This document shows positions 27,092 through 36,860 of a DNA stretch of 64,000 bases, one piece after another; position 1 is the stretch's first letter; the number at the start of each line of letters is the position of its first letter. The stretch covers positions 62,001 to 126,000 of the forward strand of contig NZ_FRBN01000009.1 in the NCBI RefSeq assembly GCF_900142625.1, given 5' to 3'. The translations under genes were made by a program, and so were the position numbers. Under the pieces are notes generated by a model, which saw only the letters and a list, made by a program, of their open reading frames with translations, was not told the origin of the DNA and did no database searches. Source of the stretch: Roseovarius marisflavi. Lineage in GTDB: Bacteria > Pseudomonadota > Alphaproteobacteria > Rhodobacterales > Rhodobacteraceae.

Positions 27092-28455
27092 GTTTCCCTG
27101 TCCCCTTCGGATTTGACCCAACGTAGCAGGACAAGACCGATCAGGAAAAGGAAAATGACAGGGGAAACCCCAATGCGCGCGCTGCCGCTAAGCGTGGTGA
27201 CAAGGCCGATCAGGGCTGGCGCCATGAATGCCGTGGCGCGCCCTGATAGCCCGTAAAGGCCGAAATTCTCGGTCGGCGCCGCCGGATCGGTATGGCGCAC
27301 CATCATCGTGCGGCTGGCGGATTGAAGCATGCCGCCAAAGCCGCCAATAAGCACACCACAGCCAAAGAAAATCATGTCCGGCAGTTTTGATCCCACCCCA
27401 AGCGGGATGCCGAAAATCTGGGTCCGGTCCATGCCGACAATTGTCACGCAAACCGCGATCAATGCCCAGATCGCGAGAATGATCACCGGCTTGGGGCCAA
27501 AGGCCTTGTCCGCCTTGCCGCCGATCCAGCTAAACAAAGCTGCGGAAATCGCGCCGATGATGCCAAAGATACCCACCGACACGATCGACCAGTTCAGCAC
27601 AAGGATCGCATAGGTGCCGCCAAACCCATAAAGTCCGTTCAACGCGTCGCGGTAAAACATCGACGAGCCAAGATAGGTGCTAAGGCTGATCCGGTGACGC
27701 AGGCCTTTGATGGTCCTGGCAAGCATGCCAAGCGCCGCACCTACGCCGCGCCCCTGACGGGGCGGGCCGACATCCCGCACCCACAGGAAATAGGGCACCA
27801 TGAAGATCACGAACCAAAGCGCGGTGAACGGCCCGACAAACCGCGTGCCTTCGCGCAGTTCGGGATCAAACCCAAAGGCCGGGGCCAGCCCGATCAGGGT
27901 CTTACCGCTCGGTTGTTCGACAAACAGCAACAGCATGATCATCAGCGACAGAACCCCGCCGAGATAGCCAAAGGCAAACCCCGAACCGGACAAATCCCCG
28001 ACCTCTTCGGTCGTCCCAAGCGAGGGCAGTTGCGAGTTGATGAAGATAAGCGCGTATTCCGCGCCGACAAAGCCAAAGCCAAAGGCCATCAGCCCCCACC
28101 ACAGGTTCGAGCCATCCGGGTTGGTCCACCACAGCGCCGTCGCGCCCAGCACATACATCGCCGAAAACGCAACAATCCAAGGAAGCCGCTTGCCGGTCGT
28201 GTCGGCAAAGGCCCCCATGATCGGCGCACCAAGCCCGATCAGCAACCCGGTCACCGTCAGGCAATAGGACCACATCGTTTGTGCGCGCGCATCGGCCAGA
28301 CCTTCGCTCAGGCCGGAGGCGATGAAATAATCCGACGCGATCGAGGCAAAGAACGGCCCGAAGATAAAGGTAACCAGCAGGGTGTGATAGGGTTGGCTTG
28401 CCCAATCAAAGAAAAACCAGCCCCAGATCCGTTTGCGCGGTGAAATCTCTGCCAT
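27070..28455 (-). CDS. UMF1-type major facilitator superfamily transporter
   Basis: A 461-residue MFS protein of the UMF1 (Atg22-like) group with about 12 hydrophobic helices. The N-terminus RKRIWGWFFFDWASQPYHTL and the GAPIMGAFADTTGKRLPW loop are typical. UMF1 members are proposed effluxers of amino acids or small metabolites; substrate unknown. The ATG at 28455 has AAGGG at good spacing, unlike the ATG 6 nt upstream. It overlaps mepA. Confidence 0.87.
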   Translation of the reverse strand: MAEISPRKRIWGWFFFDWASQPYHTLLVTFIFGPFFASIASDYFIASGLSEGLADARAQTMWSYCLTVTGLLIGLGAPIMGAFADTTGKRLPWIVAFSAMYVLGATALWWTNPDGSNLWWGLMAFGFGFVGAEYALIFINSQLPSLGTTEEVGDLSGSGFAFGYLGGVLSLMIMLLLFVEQPSGKTLIGLAPAFGFDPELREGTRFVGPFTALWFVIFMVPYFLWVRDVGPPRQGRGVGAALGMLARTIKGLRHRISLSTYLGSSMFYRDALNGLYGFGGTYAILVLNWSIVSVGIFGIIGAISAALFSWIGGKADKAFGPKPVIILAIWALIAVCVTIVGMDRTQIFGIPLGVGSKLPDMIFFGCGVLIGGFGGMLQSASRTMMVRHTDPAAPTENFGLYGLSGRATAFMAPALIGLVTTLSGSARIGVSPVIFLFLIGLVLLRWVKSEGDRETWAAISD

Positions 28456-28509
28456 GCCCATTCCCTTGCCTTTGGTGGGATATGACAGGCGTTGCGGCGC
28501 GCGCGCAAG

Positions 28510-29055
28510 CTATTCCTCGGGGGCCTGCATCGGGGGCCAGGGGCGCAGGGCGTCGGCCTTGATCCAGGCGGCAACCCAATCGGGGGCCTCTGGCGCGGCT
28601 TCCTGATGGTTCATAGTCGCCATCACATCACCGGGCGCGATGATCCCCTCGCGCCCGGTCACGGCAGCACGATAGATGATGTGATTGGCGCAGTCGCCAT
28701 TCGCCTTCCACATCGACTGTTCGAAATAAAGAAACCGCTCATCCCAGAACACCGCCCGCGAGCGCATCTCGATCTTTTCGAACATGCGGATGCGGCGGCG
28801 ATAGCGCACGCTTGCCCCGGCAATCGCAAGGCCCCAGCGCTTGCGGCGCAGCGCGCTGATCAACCCGACACGCCCGGCCAGCGGAATGCGCCCCAGATCA
28901 TAGATCGTCAGGGTGCGCCCGTTGTTCAATTCGCGCCACAGATCAATATCCCAGGGCATGCAGAAATGATGCGACACATGCGTTCCCGTCAGGGGCAGGC
29001 GCGGCAGGTTGCGGGTGATGAAAAGCTGCCAGAACAGACGCAGGAAGGGATACAT
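28510..29055 (-). CDS. Acyl-CoA thioesterase-like protein (4HBT, THEM6-like)
   Basis: A 181-residue hot-dog-fold protein. The signature VSHHFCMPWDIDLWRELNNG resembles the 4HBT_2 D-x-N-x-H-region, in which Asp and the nearby Asn-Asn-Gly precede the long helix; RRRIRMFEKIEMRSR and FEQSMWKANGDCANHII form the strands. It probably hydrolyses an acyl-CoA or related thioester; the substrate is not evident. Standalone on the minus strand, divergent from the YggT gene. Confidence 0.8.
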   Translation of the reverse strand: MYPFLRLFWQLFITRNLPRLPLTGTHVSHHFCMPWDIDLWRELNNGRTLTIYDLGRIPLAGRVGLISALRRKRWGLAIAGASVRYRRRIRMFEKIEMRSRAVFWDERFLYFEQSMWKANGDCANHIIYRAAVTGREGIIAPGDVMATMNHQEAAPEAPDWVAAWIKADALRPWPPMQAPEE

Positions 29056-29184
29056 GGGCGCTCTCTTTCGTTTGCGGCCTTGTCAGGCCTGCGCGCGCGC
29101 CCGTCAACCACAACGGCGCGTCAGCCTTGCGCTTTGGCCGCATCACGCTTAGGTCATAAGCGTTTCGTGCAAAGGACCCTCTCT

Positions 29185-29472
29185 ATGCAATCGCTTTTCC
29201 AGATCCTGATGCTTATCCTCGATATCGTGTGGTTCTTCATCATCGCCCATGTGATCATGAGCTGGCTGATCAATTTCCAGGTGCTCAACCTGCGTCAACA
29301 GTTCGTCGCGCAGGTCTGGTACGGGCTCAACCGGTTGCTTGAGCCGATCTATAGCCAGGTGCGCCGGTTCCTTCCGGCCATGTCGGGGATTGATCTTGCG
29401 CCGCTGGTAGTGCTGGTCGCGGTCTATGCGCTTCGCATCATCCTGATCAACAACGCGGCGGCGTTCTACTGA
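29185..29472 (+). CDS. YggT-family membrane protein
   Basis: A 95-residue integral membrane protein with two hydrophobic segments (residues about 4-28, LFQILMLILDIVWFFIIAHV, and 68-92, LAPLVVLVAVYALRIIL) and the central RLLEPIYSQVRRFLP of the YggT family. Homologues act in osmotic tolerance or in organelle/envelope division-related processes. AAAGGA lies 8 nt before the ATG at 29185. Confidence 0.88.
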   Translation: MQSLFQILMLILDIVWFFIIAHVIMSWLINFQVLNLRQQFVAQVWYGLNRLLEPIYSQVRRFLPAMSGIDLAPLVVLVAVYALRIILINNAAAFY

Positions 29473-29546
29473 TCAAGGGTTGTCCCCCGATTCGTAGTAT
29501 GAAAAGATTCCGGTAAGAGCAGAAAACAAATCTTACAGGATATGCC

Positions 29547-31586
29547 ATGCCCGGCGCTGCCACGCTTTTGCGCGATATTTTCGGCTATGATGCATTCCGC
29601 CCCGGGCAGGAAGAGATCGTGGATGCCGTGGCCGACGGTCAGAACGTTCTGGCCATCATGCCCACAGGTGGCGGCAAATCGCTTTGCTTTCAATTACCTG
29701 CATTGATGCGCGACGGGGTAACGGTGGTCATCTCGCCGCTGATTGCCCTGATGCGCGATCAGGTGCGTGCGCTGCGCGAAGCAGGGGTCGAGGCCGGCGC
29801 GTTGACCTCTGGCAATACCGATGAAGAGACCGCCGAGGTCTGGCAGGCGCTGGAAGACGGGCGGCTCAAGCTGCTTTATATCGCGCCCGAGCGCCTTGCC
29901 GCCGGGTCGTCCATGGGGATGCTGCGCCGCATCGGCGTAAGCCTGATCGCCGTGGACGAGGCGCATTGCGTGTCGCAATGGGGGCATGATTTTCGCCCCG
30001 ACTACCTTCGGATCGGGGCGCTGCGACAGGCGTTGAACGTGCCGCTTGCCGCCTTTACCGCCACCGCCGACGCCGAGACCCGCGAAGAAATCGTGCAGAA
30101 GCTGTTTGACGGCCAGCCGCCCCAGACCTTTTTGCACGGCTTTGACCGCCCCAATATCCACCTTGCCTTTGCCGCCAAGGACAACCCCCGCCGCCAGATC
30201 CTTGACTTTGCCGAGGCCCGCAAGGGCCAGTCGGGCATTGTCTATTGCGGCACCCGCGCCAAGACCGAAACGCTGGCGCGCGCGCTTGGCGAGGCGGGGC
30301 ATAACGCCTGTGCCTATCACGGCGGAATGGAGGCCGGGGATCGCCGCCATGTCGAGGGCCGGTTCAACACCGAGGACGGGCTTATCGTGGTGGCGACCGT
30401 GGCCTTTGGCATGGGGGTGGACAAGCCCGATATCCGCTGGGTCGCGCATGCCGATCTGCCGAAATCCATTGAGGCCTATTATCAGGAAATCGGCCGCTCT
30501 GGCCGCGATGGCGCGCCGGCCGAAACGCTGACGCTGTTTGGCCCCGACGATATCCGCCTGCGCCGCAGCCAGATTGACGAAGGCCTTGCCCCGCCCGAAC
30601 GCCGGATGGCCGATCACGGGCGGCTCAACGCGCTTTTGGGGCTGGCCGAGGCGCTGGAATGCCGCCGCGCCACACTGTTGCGGTATTTCGGCGAAACCGA
30701 ATTTACCTGTGGTACTTGCGATCTTTGCGACACCCCCGCCGAGACCTTTGACGGCACCGAGGCGGTGCGCAAGGCGCTGTCGGCGATCCTGCGCACCGAA
30801 GAGAGGTTCGGCGCGGGGCATCTGATTGATATCCTGATGGGCAATGCCACCGACAAGATTTGCGCGCGCGGGCATGATGCCCTGCCGACCTTTGGCGTCG
30901 GGCGCGATATCGACAAGCGCGGCTGGCAAGGCGTGTTTCGCCAGATGATGGGGCACGACCTTATCCGCCCCGATGTGGAACGCCATGGCGCGCTGTGCAT
31001 GACCGAGGCCGCCCGCCCGATCCTGCGCGACGAACAAGGCATTACCCTGCGCCGCGACACTCTCGTGAGCAAATCAAACCGCCCGGCGGTGCGCGCGCTT
31101 GTCTCGGACGAGGATGCGCCGCTTTTGTCGGCGCTCAAGGCCAAGCGCCGGGGGCTTGCCGAGGCTGCCAAAGTACCCGCCTATGTGGTGTTTAACGACC
31201 GCACCCTGATCGAGATGGCCGAGACCCGGCCTTCCTCTCTGGATCAGATGGCGCGAATAAGTGGCGTTGGCGCGAAAAAGCTTGAACGCTACGGCGATGC
31301 CTTTCTTGAGGTGATCAATGGCGCCGCCGATCACGTGCACCCGACGCGGCGCAAACTGGCCGGGCGCGATGCGGGCGAGGTTTATGACCGCCTGCTTCAG
31401 GCGCAGAGCGATCTGGCGCGCGGCGCGGCGGGAATCGACAAGCCGCTCAGTTGCTCGACCACGCTTTTGGCGCGGGTGGCAAGCGCGCGCCCGAGCACCG
31501 AACAGGAAATGGAGCGTATCCTTGGCGACAAGCGCGCCGAACGTTTTGGCACCGCCTTTCTGGACGTTCTGCGCGCGGCGCACTAG
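29547..31586 (+). CDS. recQ: ATP-dependent DNA helicase RecQ
   Basis: A 679-residue RecQ. Helicase motifs are intact: Walker A IMPTGGGKSLCFQLPAL, the DEAH box VDEAHCVSQWGHDFRPDY, and motif VI AYYQEIGRSGRDG. They are followed by a zinc-binding RQC region (CGTCDLCD) and a C-terminal HRDC domain (about residues 520-600). It unwinds DNA 3'-5' in recombination and replication-fork repair. The extra C-terminal tail beyond HRDC includes repeated RLLQAQSDLARG-like helices, as in alphaproteobacterial RecQ. Confidence 0.95.
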   Translation: MPGAATLLRDIFGYDAFRPGQEEIVDAVADGQNVLAIMPTGGGKSLCFQLPALMRDGVTVVISPLIALMRDQVRALREAGVEAGALTSGNTDEETAEVWQALEDGRLKLLYIAPERLAAGSSMGMLRRIGVSLIAVDEAHCVSQWGHDFRPDYLRIGALRQALNVPLAAFTATADAETREEIVQKLFDGQPPQTFLHGFDRPNIHLAFAAKDNPRRQILDFAEARKGQSGIVYCGTRAKTETLARALGEAGHNACAYHGGMEAGDRRHVEGRFNTEDGLIVVATVAFGMGVDKPDIRWVAHADLPKSIEAYYQEIGRSGRDGAPAETLTLFGPDDIRLRRSQIDEGLAPPERRMADHGRLNALLGLAEALECRRATLLRYFGETEFTCGTCDLCDTPAETFDGTEAVRKALSAILRTEERFGAGHLIDILMGNATDKICARGHDALPTFGVGRDIDKRGWQGVFRQMMGHDLIRPDVERHGALCMTEAARPILRDEQGITLRRDTLVSKSNRPAVRALVSDEDAPLLSALKAKRRGLAEAAKVPAYVVFNDRTLIEMAETRPSSLDQMARISGVGAKKLERYGDAFLEVINGAADHVHPTRRKLAGRDAGEVYDRLLQAQSDLARGAAGIDKPLSCSTTLLARVASARPSTEQEMERILGDKRAERFGTAFLDVLRAAH

Positions 31587-31620
31587 ATCACACCAAACGC
31601 TTGAAAAGGGGATTTTGCGC

Positions 31621-32385
31621 ATGCTGGTTGTTGTCTCACCCGCCAAGAAAATGGATATGGACCCGGTGGACGGTGTCAGCCCGACGCGCCCGGCCTTTCA
31701 GGCCGCCGCCGACGAGCTTGCAGAGGTGGCGCGCGGCCTAAGCGTGGGCGACCTTCAAAAGCTGATGAAGATCAGCGAGAATTTGGCGCGCCTGAACGCC
31801 GACCGCTTTGGCGATTTCGGCAAGATGGACGAAAAGCCAGCCGCATTGGCCTTTGCCGGCGATACCTATCAGGGGCTTGAGGCGGGATCGCTTGACGCCG
31901 ATGAAATGGTCTGGGCACAGGACCACCTTCGGATTTTGTCGGGGCTTTACGGGGTGTTGCGCCCTCTGGACGCGATCCAGCCCTATCGCCTTGAAATGGG
32001 CAGCCGCTTGAAAACCGATCACGGAAAATCGCTTTATGAGTATTGGGGTGACCGGATTTCCAAGGCCCTAAACGCACAGGCCGAGGCCGTTGACAGCGAT
32101 ATTCTGGTGAATTGCGCCAGCCAGGAATATTTCGGCGCGGTTGATCCGGCGGCACTGAACTTGCGGGTGATTACGCCGGTCTTCATGGAAGAAAAGGCCG
32201 GCACGCCCAAAATCGTAAGCTTTTACGCAAAGCGCGCGCGTGGCGCGATGGCCCGCTTCATGATCCAGCACCGCCTAAGCGATCCCCAGGCCCTAAAGGA
32301 TTTTGACAGCGGCGGATATCGCTATAACGCAGGGCTTTCCAAAGGCGACAATTGGGTGTTTCTGCGCGATTACCCCGAGGCCTGA
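31621..32385 (+). CDS. yaaA: Peroxide-stress protein YaaA (DUF328)
   Basis: A 254-residue YaaA. It opens [33 protein letters not shown] and [18 protein letters not shown] follow, and the C-terminal [17 protein letters not shown] with [10 protein letters not shown] is typical. YaaA lowers free iron and limits peroxide damage and DNA cleavage in E. coli. AAAAGGGGA precedes the ATG. Its last 16 nt overlap the end of the convergent histidine kinase gene. Confidence 0.92.
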   Translation: MLVVVSPAKKMDMDPVDGVSPTRPAFQAAADELAEVARGLSVGDLQKLMKISENLARLNADRFGDFGKMDEKPAALAFAGDTYQGLEAGSLDADEMVWAQDHLRILSGLYGVLRPLDAIQPYRLEMGSRLKTDHGKSLYEYWGDRISKALNAQAEAVDSDILVNCASQEYFGAVDPAALNLRVITPVFMEEKAGTPKIVSFYAKRARGAMARFMIQHRLSDPQALKDFDSGGYRYNAGLSKGDNWVFLRDYPEA

Positions 32386-34571
32386 ATATCCTCGGCCACG
32401 CCCTCTGGCGGGCGCACGTCGGGCGGGCAGGCGTCGATGACATGGTCGATTATGGTGTCCTTGCGCAGGGGTTTGGTCATGTAATGATCAAGCCCGGCCG
32501 CCAAAATCCCACTTTCATCGCCCTCCATCGCATGGGCGGTCATCGCAACGATCGGCACATGGCCGCCGGTTGCGGCCTCGACCTGGCGGATATGCTGGGT
32601 CGCCTCCTTGCCATCCATGCCGGGCATCGAGATGTCCATGAACACGATGTCGGGTTTGAAGGATTGAAAGAACGCCAGGGCCTCATGCCCGTTTTCGGCA
32701 AACTTGAGGTCGATATCCAGGGATTTGATCATCTTGGAAAACACAAGGCGGTTGGTCTTGTTGTCCTCGGCGGCCAATACCCGCATGGCGCGGCCGGGGG
32801 CATCGTCAACCTCTGGCTCTTCGGGCACTTGCGGTTCCGGCACATTGCCCGTCGCCAGAGCGGCAAGCGCGTGGAACAACTCGCGCCGGGGCACGGGTTT
32901 TTGCAAAACCGCCTGTAAATGCACCCGACCGGGATCCTGTTCCGCATAGCCGGTGTTGTGACTGAGCAGGACAATCGGCATGGTATGCCCTGCCTCGCGA
33001 AGGGCCTCGGCGAGCTCGATACCGTCCATTCGGGGCATGTTGTGATCGGTGATGACCAAATCAATGCCTGGGCCGATTTGCGCGAGGGCCTCGGCGCCAC
33101 TTTGGCAACAGACCGACTCAATCCCCAGAACCGCAAGTTGGCGCTCCAGAATTGAACGGGTCACCTCTTGTGGTTCGACAATTATCGCGCGATCAAGGCC
33201 CTCGGGCAGTCTCAGGCACTCCTCCTGCTCTGCCTCGGCCACAGGCAGCGACACCGAAAATCCGAAGGTCGAGCCTTTGCCATGCTCGGATTCGACCCAG
33301 ATCTTGCCATCCATCATCCGGATCAGTTTCTGCGAGATGGCCAACCCAAGACCGGTGCCCTCGAACTTGCGGTTGCTTTCATCATCGACCTGATTGAACT
33401 CACCAAAAATATGGTCAATTTTCTCAGCTGGAATGCCGATACCGGTATCTTCTATCGCGATATGAATACTGGCATTTTCACCTTCTCGCGACGGCACCCC
33501 AGTGACACGCACCAGAACATGCCCTGCCTCTGTAAACTTGACCGCATTGCCCAGAAGGTTGGTCATGATCTGGCGGATACGCCCCGGATCACCGACAAAC
33601 CGCGTCGGCAGGAACATGTCGTAATCGACCAGAAGCTCGAGCCCCTTGTCGCGGGCATTGGCCTGAAGCAGGGTGATCAGCTCGTGAATACACCGCTCAA
33701 GGTCAAACGGTTCTTCATGCAGAACAAGCTTTTCCGCCTCGATTTTCGAGTAATCCAAAACGTCGTTGATGATCACCAAAAGCGCCTCGCCGGAATGCTT
33801 GATGGTGCTCGCATAAAGGCGCTGTTCGTCGGTAAGGTCGGTATCGCCCAGCAATTCGGCCATGCCCACGACCCCGTTCATCGGGGTGCGGATTTCATGG
33901 CTCATATTGGCAAGGAAGGACGATTTGGCCCGGTTGGCCGTCTCGGCCTTGCGACGCGCCTCTTGAAGCTCTTTTTCATAGCGGATCGTATCGGAGATAT
34001 TGAGCGCGAGACTAACCATATCGCCGCCATGGCCGCGCTGATCAATCAGCTTGATATACTCACCCGACCAAAGCCGCACCACCTCGGGTTCCGGCGAGGC
34101 GGATTGCCAGCGATCCAGCATCTTTTCGCGCCACGCCACCGGGGTCATGTCACCGATGTTCACGATCCCTTCTTCGGTGATGAATTGCAAAATCTCGATA
34201 TAGCTGACGCCCGGTGCGACCGCCTCGAGCCCGTCAAACACCGCCATCCAGGCCTGATTGGCGGCGATCATGCGGCTGTCATTGTCGAAAAAGGCAAACC
34301 CGTCCTGAATCGTTTCGATCGAATGCCACAGGCGACGTTCGGCGATTTCAACCTTTTGATTGGCAACGTGAAGGTCGGATTTGACGCGCTGATTTTCATC
34401 ACGAACCGTCTGAACCTGCGCACGGGTTTCGACAATCTCGTGGGACAGGGCGCGCGCGTGCTTGCCCAGCTTTCGGTTGGCGGATTGCAACTCCGCCTGT
34501 TTCTGTTCCAGCAGCCGTTCGGCGGCCAATCGGGCGCGCCGTTCCTCTGCCAGTTTATTGGCAAGGCTCAT
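32370..34571 (-). CDS. Hybrid sensor histidine kinase with two receiver domains
   Basis: A 733-residue cytosolic hybrid kinase. The N-terminal 80 residues form a coiled coil, followed by a PAS domain (about 85-195), HisKA with the phosphoacceptor His225 in [15 protein letters not shown], an HATPase domain (motifs DTGIGIP and [13 protein letters not shown]), a first receiver (phospho-Asp in [14 protein letters not shown]) and a second receiver (phospho-Asp in [14 protein letters not shown]). No transmembrane helix is seen, so it senses an intracellular or membrane-partner signal. No phosphotransfer domain is present; a separate Hpt protein is expected. It convergently overlaps yaaA by 16 nt. 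Confidence 0.93.
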   Translation of the reverse strand: MSLANKLAEERRARLAAERLLEQKQAELQSANRKLGKHARALSHEIVETRAQVQTVRDENQRVKSDLHVANQKVEIAERRLWHSIETIQDGFAFFDNDSRMIAANQAWMAVFDGLEAVAPGVSYIEILQFITEEGIVNIGDMTPVAWREKMLDRWQSASPEPEVVRLWSGEYIKLIDQRGHGGDMVSLALNISDTIRYEKELQEARRKAETANRAKSSFLANMSHEIRTPMNGVVGMAELLGDTDLTDEQRLYASTIKHSGEALLVIINDVLDYSKIEAEKLVLHEEPFDLERCIHELITLLQANARDKGLELLVDYDMFLPTRFVGDPGRIRQIMTNLLGNAVKFTEAGHVLVRVTGVPSREGENASIHIAIEDTGIGIPAEKIDHIFGEFNQVDDESNRKFEGTGLGLAISQKLIRMMDGKIWVESEHGKGSTFGFSVSLPVAEAEQEECLRLPEGLDRAIIVEPQEVTRSILERQLAVLGIESVCCQSGAEALAQIGPGIDLVITDHNMPRMDGIELAEALREAGHTMPIVLLSHNTGYAEQDPGRVHLQAVLQKPVPRRELFHALAALATGNVPEPQVPEEPEVDDAPGRAMRVLAAEDNKTNRLVFSKMIKSLDIDLKFAENGHEALAFFQSFKPDIVFMDISMPGMDGKEATQHIRQVEAATGGHVPIVAMTAHAMEGDESGILAAGLDHYMTKPLRKDTIIDHVIDACPPDVRPPEGVAEDIQASG

Positions 34572-34681
34572 GCCTGTCCTCCGCCATGCCGGGATGTTAG
34601 GTCGCTACCATCCGACATCGTCGTGAAGAACTGCTTAAAGCCTTGCCAGTTTCGGCGAATTATTCCGCGCGGGTCTTGGGA

Positions 34682-35857
34682 TCAGAGGCGCTCGATTGCG
34701 ATGGCGATGCCCTGACCACCACCGATGCACATGGTGATAATGGCGCGTTTGCCGCCGGTGCGCTCAAGCTCGTAAAGCGCCTTGATGACAAGAATTGCGC
34801 CGGTGGCCCCAACCGGATGGCCAAGCGCGATCGCGCCGCCATTGGGGTTCACAAGCGCAGGATCAAGGCCAAGCCCCTTGTTGACCGCAAGCGCCTGCGC
34901 CGCGAAGGCCTCGTTTGATTCCACCAGGTCAAAATCACCGACACTCAGACCGGTTTTCTCAAGCAGCTTTTGCACTGCGGGCACCGGGCCGATGCCCATC
35001 ACCTCGGGGCGCACACCGGCATGGGCATAGCCAAGCACGCGGGCGCGCGGCTTGAGACCGGCGGCCTCGGCTGCACTGGCGCGCGCCAAGACGACGGCGG
35101 CGGCACCGTCATTGATACCGCTGGCATTACCGGCGGTCACGGTGCCGTCTTTCTGGAACACGGTGCGCAGGCCTGCGAGCGCCTCGGCGGTGGTCGCCTT
35201 GGGGTGCTCATCGGTGTCGAAGGGCACCATGTCGCGCTTGACGCGAACCTCGACCGGGACGATCTGGGATTTGAAATGCCCCTCGGAAATCGCAACCCCG
35301 GCGCGGCGCTGGCTTTCAAGGGCAAAGGCATCCTGATCGGCGCGGCTGATGTCATGCTCGGCGGCGACATTCTCGGCCGTGACGCCCATATGGCCGGTAC
35401 CAAACGGACAGTTCAGCGCCCCCAGCATCATATCGCGCGTCGTGACATCGCCCATTTTGGCGCCCCAGCGTTGATCGGGGACGATAAAGGGCGAGCGCGA
35501 CATATTCTCGACCCCGCCGGCAAGGGCGAAATCCGCATCGTTGAGCATCAGGGACTGTACCGCCGACACAATTGCCTGAGCGCCAGAGCCACAGAGGCGG
35601 TTGACGTTCATCGCCGGGGCGCTGTCTGGAATGCCGGCATCAATGGCGGCAACGCGGCTCACGTACATATCGCGCGGTTCGGTGTTGATCACATGACCAA
35701 AGACCACATGCCCGATCTGTCCGCCCTCGACACCCGAGCGCGCAAGCGCCTCTTTGGCGACAATCGCGCCAAGGGTCGTCGGAGGTGTGCCCGCAAGGGC
35801 CCCGCCAAATGTGCCAATTGCCGTACGTGCGCCGTCAAGAATTACGATATCAGTCAT
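34682..35857 (-). CDS. Acetyl-CoA acetyltransferase (thiolase)
   Basis: A 391-residue thiolase. The acyl-accepting Cys is in NVNRLCGSGAQAI (about residue 89), the His in GGAIALGHPVGATGA (about 347), and the second Cys in CIGGGQG (about 377). It condenses or cleaves acetoacetyl-CoA, or slightly longer 3-ketoacyl-CoA, in ketogenic and polyhydroxyalkanoate metabolism. No phaB-type reductase is adjacent, so a stand-alone catabolic or PHA role cannot be distinguished. Confidence 0.92.
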   Translation of the reverse strand: MTDIVILDGARTAIGTFGGALAGTPPTTLGAIVAKEALARSGVEGGQIGHVVFGHVINTEPRDMYVSRVAAIDAGIPDSAPAMNVNRLCGSGAQAIVSAVQSLMLNDADFALAGGVENMSRSPFIVPDQRWGAKMGDVTTRDMMLGALNCPFGTGHMGVTAENVAAEHDISRADQDAFALESQRRAGVAISEGHFKSQIVPVEVRVKRDMVPFDTDEHPKATTAEALAGLRTVFQKDGTVTAGNASGINDGAAAVVLARASAAEAAGLKPRARVLGYAHAGVRPEVMGIGPVPAVQKLLEKTGLSVGDFDLVESNEAFAAQALAVNKGLGLDPALVNPNGGAIALGHPVGATGAILVIKALYELERTGGKRAIITMCIGGGQGIAIAIERL

Positions 35858-35974
35858 GTCAGTCCCTCGGTTTTAAGTTGTCACAACCTTAGCGAGGTTG
35901 ACCGGGTTATGGCAATGCGGCCCTTTCGCAATTCTGAACAGGGCAGACAGGGAAAACGCGACGCGCCCGCGAGA

Positions 35975-36700
35975 CTATTGGGCAGGCGTGAGGGGGATTC
36001 GTCCGGTGTCGGACAAAAGCCAGCAATCGCGGCCCTCGAAGACGGCGGGCCAAAGGCCGCGACCACGACCGGCGCCGCCATCAAGGTCAATTCGGTTGCC
36101 GAAATGGGTCGGCATATCAAGGGCGGTGTGGCCATGCACCAAGAGCCAGGGATACTCGCCCTCATAGTCCAGAAAACCGTCCCTGATCCACATGAGATCA
36201 TCCGGGTCCTGATTCTCAAGCGGCACGCCGGGGCGAATGCCGGCATGCACAAACAAAAGCTCGCCGATCTGATAGGTCAGCGGCAGGCTGGCAAGCCAGT
36301 CGATATGCGCGGTCGGAACAGCGGCGCGGGCGGCCTCGAGATTGGGATCGGTTTCGGAGCAAACCACCCCGTAAGATGCAAGCGTGATATCCCCGCCAAG
36401 GCGCGGATGCAGCCAGCTCAGGTCGGGGCGAAGGCGCGTGGGGTGGATATCGCCGCGTTCGATGAAATCTATGAACATCTGGTCATGATTGCCGCGCAGC
36501 ACAGTCCAGTTGCGCCCGTCCGCCTGTGCCTGCATCACCCGGTCGATCACCGCGCGGCTATCGGGGCCGCGGTCGACAAGATCGCCAAGGAATATGATTT
36601 CGGCGTCGGGGCCGCCCTCGCCCTCGATCAGCGACAAGGCGGCTTCAAGAAGGGCGTCCTGCCCGTGAACGTCGGGGATGGTATAGATTGGATGTGTCAT
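35975..36700 (-). CDS. Serine/threonine-protein-phosphatase-like metallophosphoesterase
   Basis: A 241-residue calcineurin-type phosphoesterase. The metal-binding motifs are all present: DVHG, GDLVDRGPDS, GNHDQM, FVHAGIRPG and VHGHTALD. It resembles PrpA/Apah-type bacterial phosphatases. The ATG at 36700 gives MTHPIYTIPDVHG; nine upstream in-frame residues are dropped. Substrate (phosphoprotein or nucleotide) unknown. Confidence 0.88.
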   Translation of the reverse strand: MTHPIYTIPDVHGQDALLEAALSLIEGEGGPDAEIIFLGDLVDRGPDSRAVIDRVMQAQADGRNWTVLRGNHDQMFIDFIERGDIHPTRLRPDLSWLHPRLGGDITLASYGVVCSETDPNLEAARAAVPTAHIDWLASLPLTYQIGELLFVHAGIRPGVPLENQDPDDLMWIRDGFLDYEGEYPWLLVHGHTALDMPTHFGNRIDLDGGAGRGRGLWPAVFEGRDCWLLSDTGRIPLTPAQ

Positions 36701-36860
36701 GCGGGACAAAAGCCCTGTCTTTCCCAAAATGTCCAGTGGGATTTAGGGGGCGCTGCCCCCATCGCCGCAAAGCGACGATCCCCCCGGAGTATTTCTGGAA
36801 AGATGAAAGTCACGGAACAAAGAAACAGGCGCCGCCCCGAAAGGCGGCGCAGGTCTGGCG

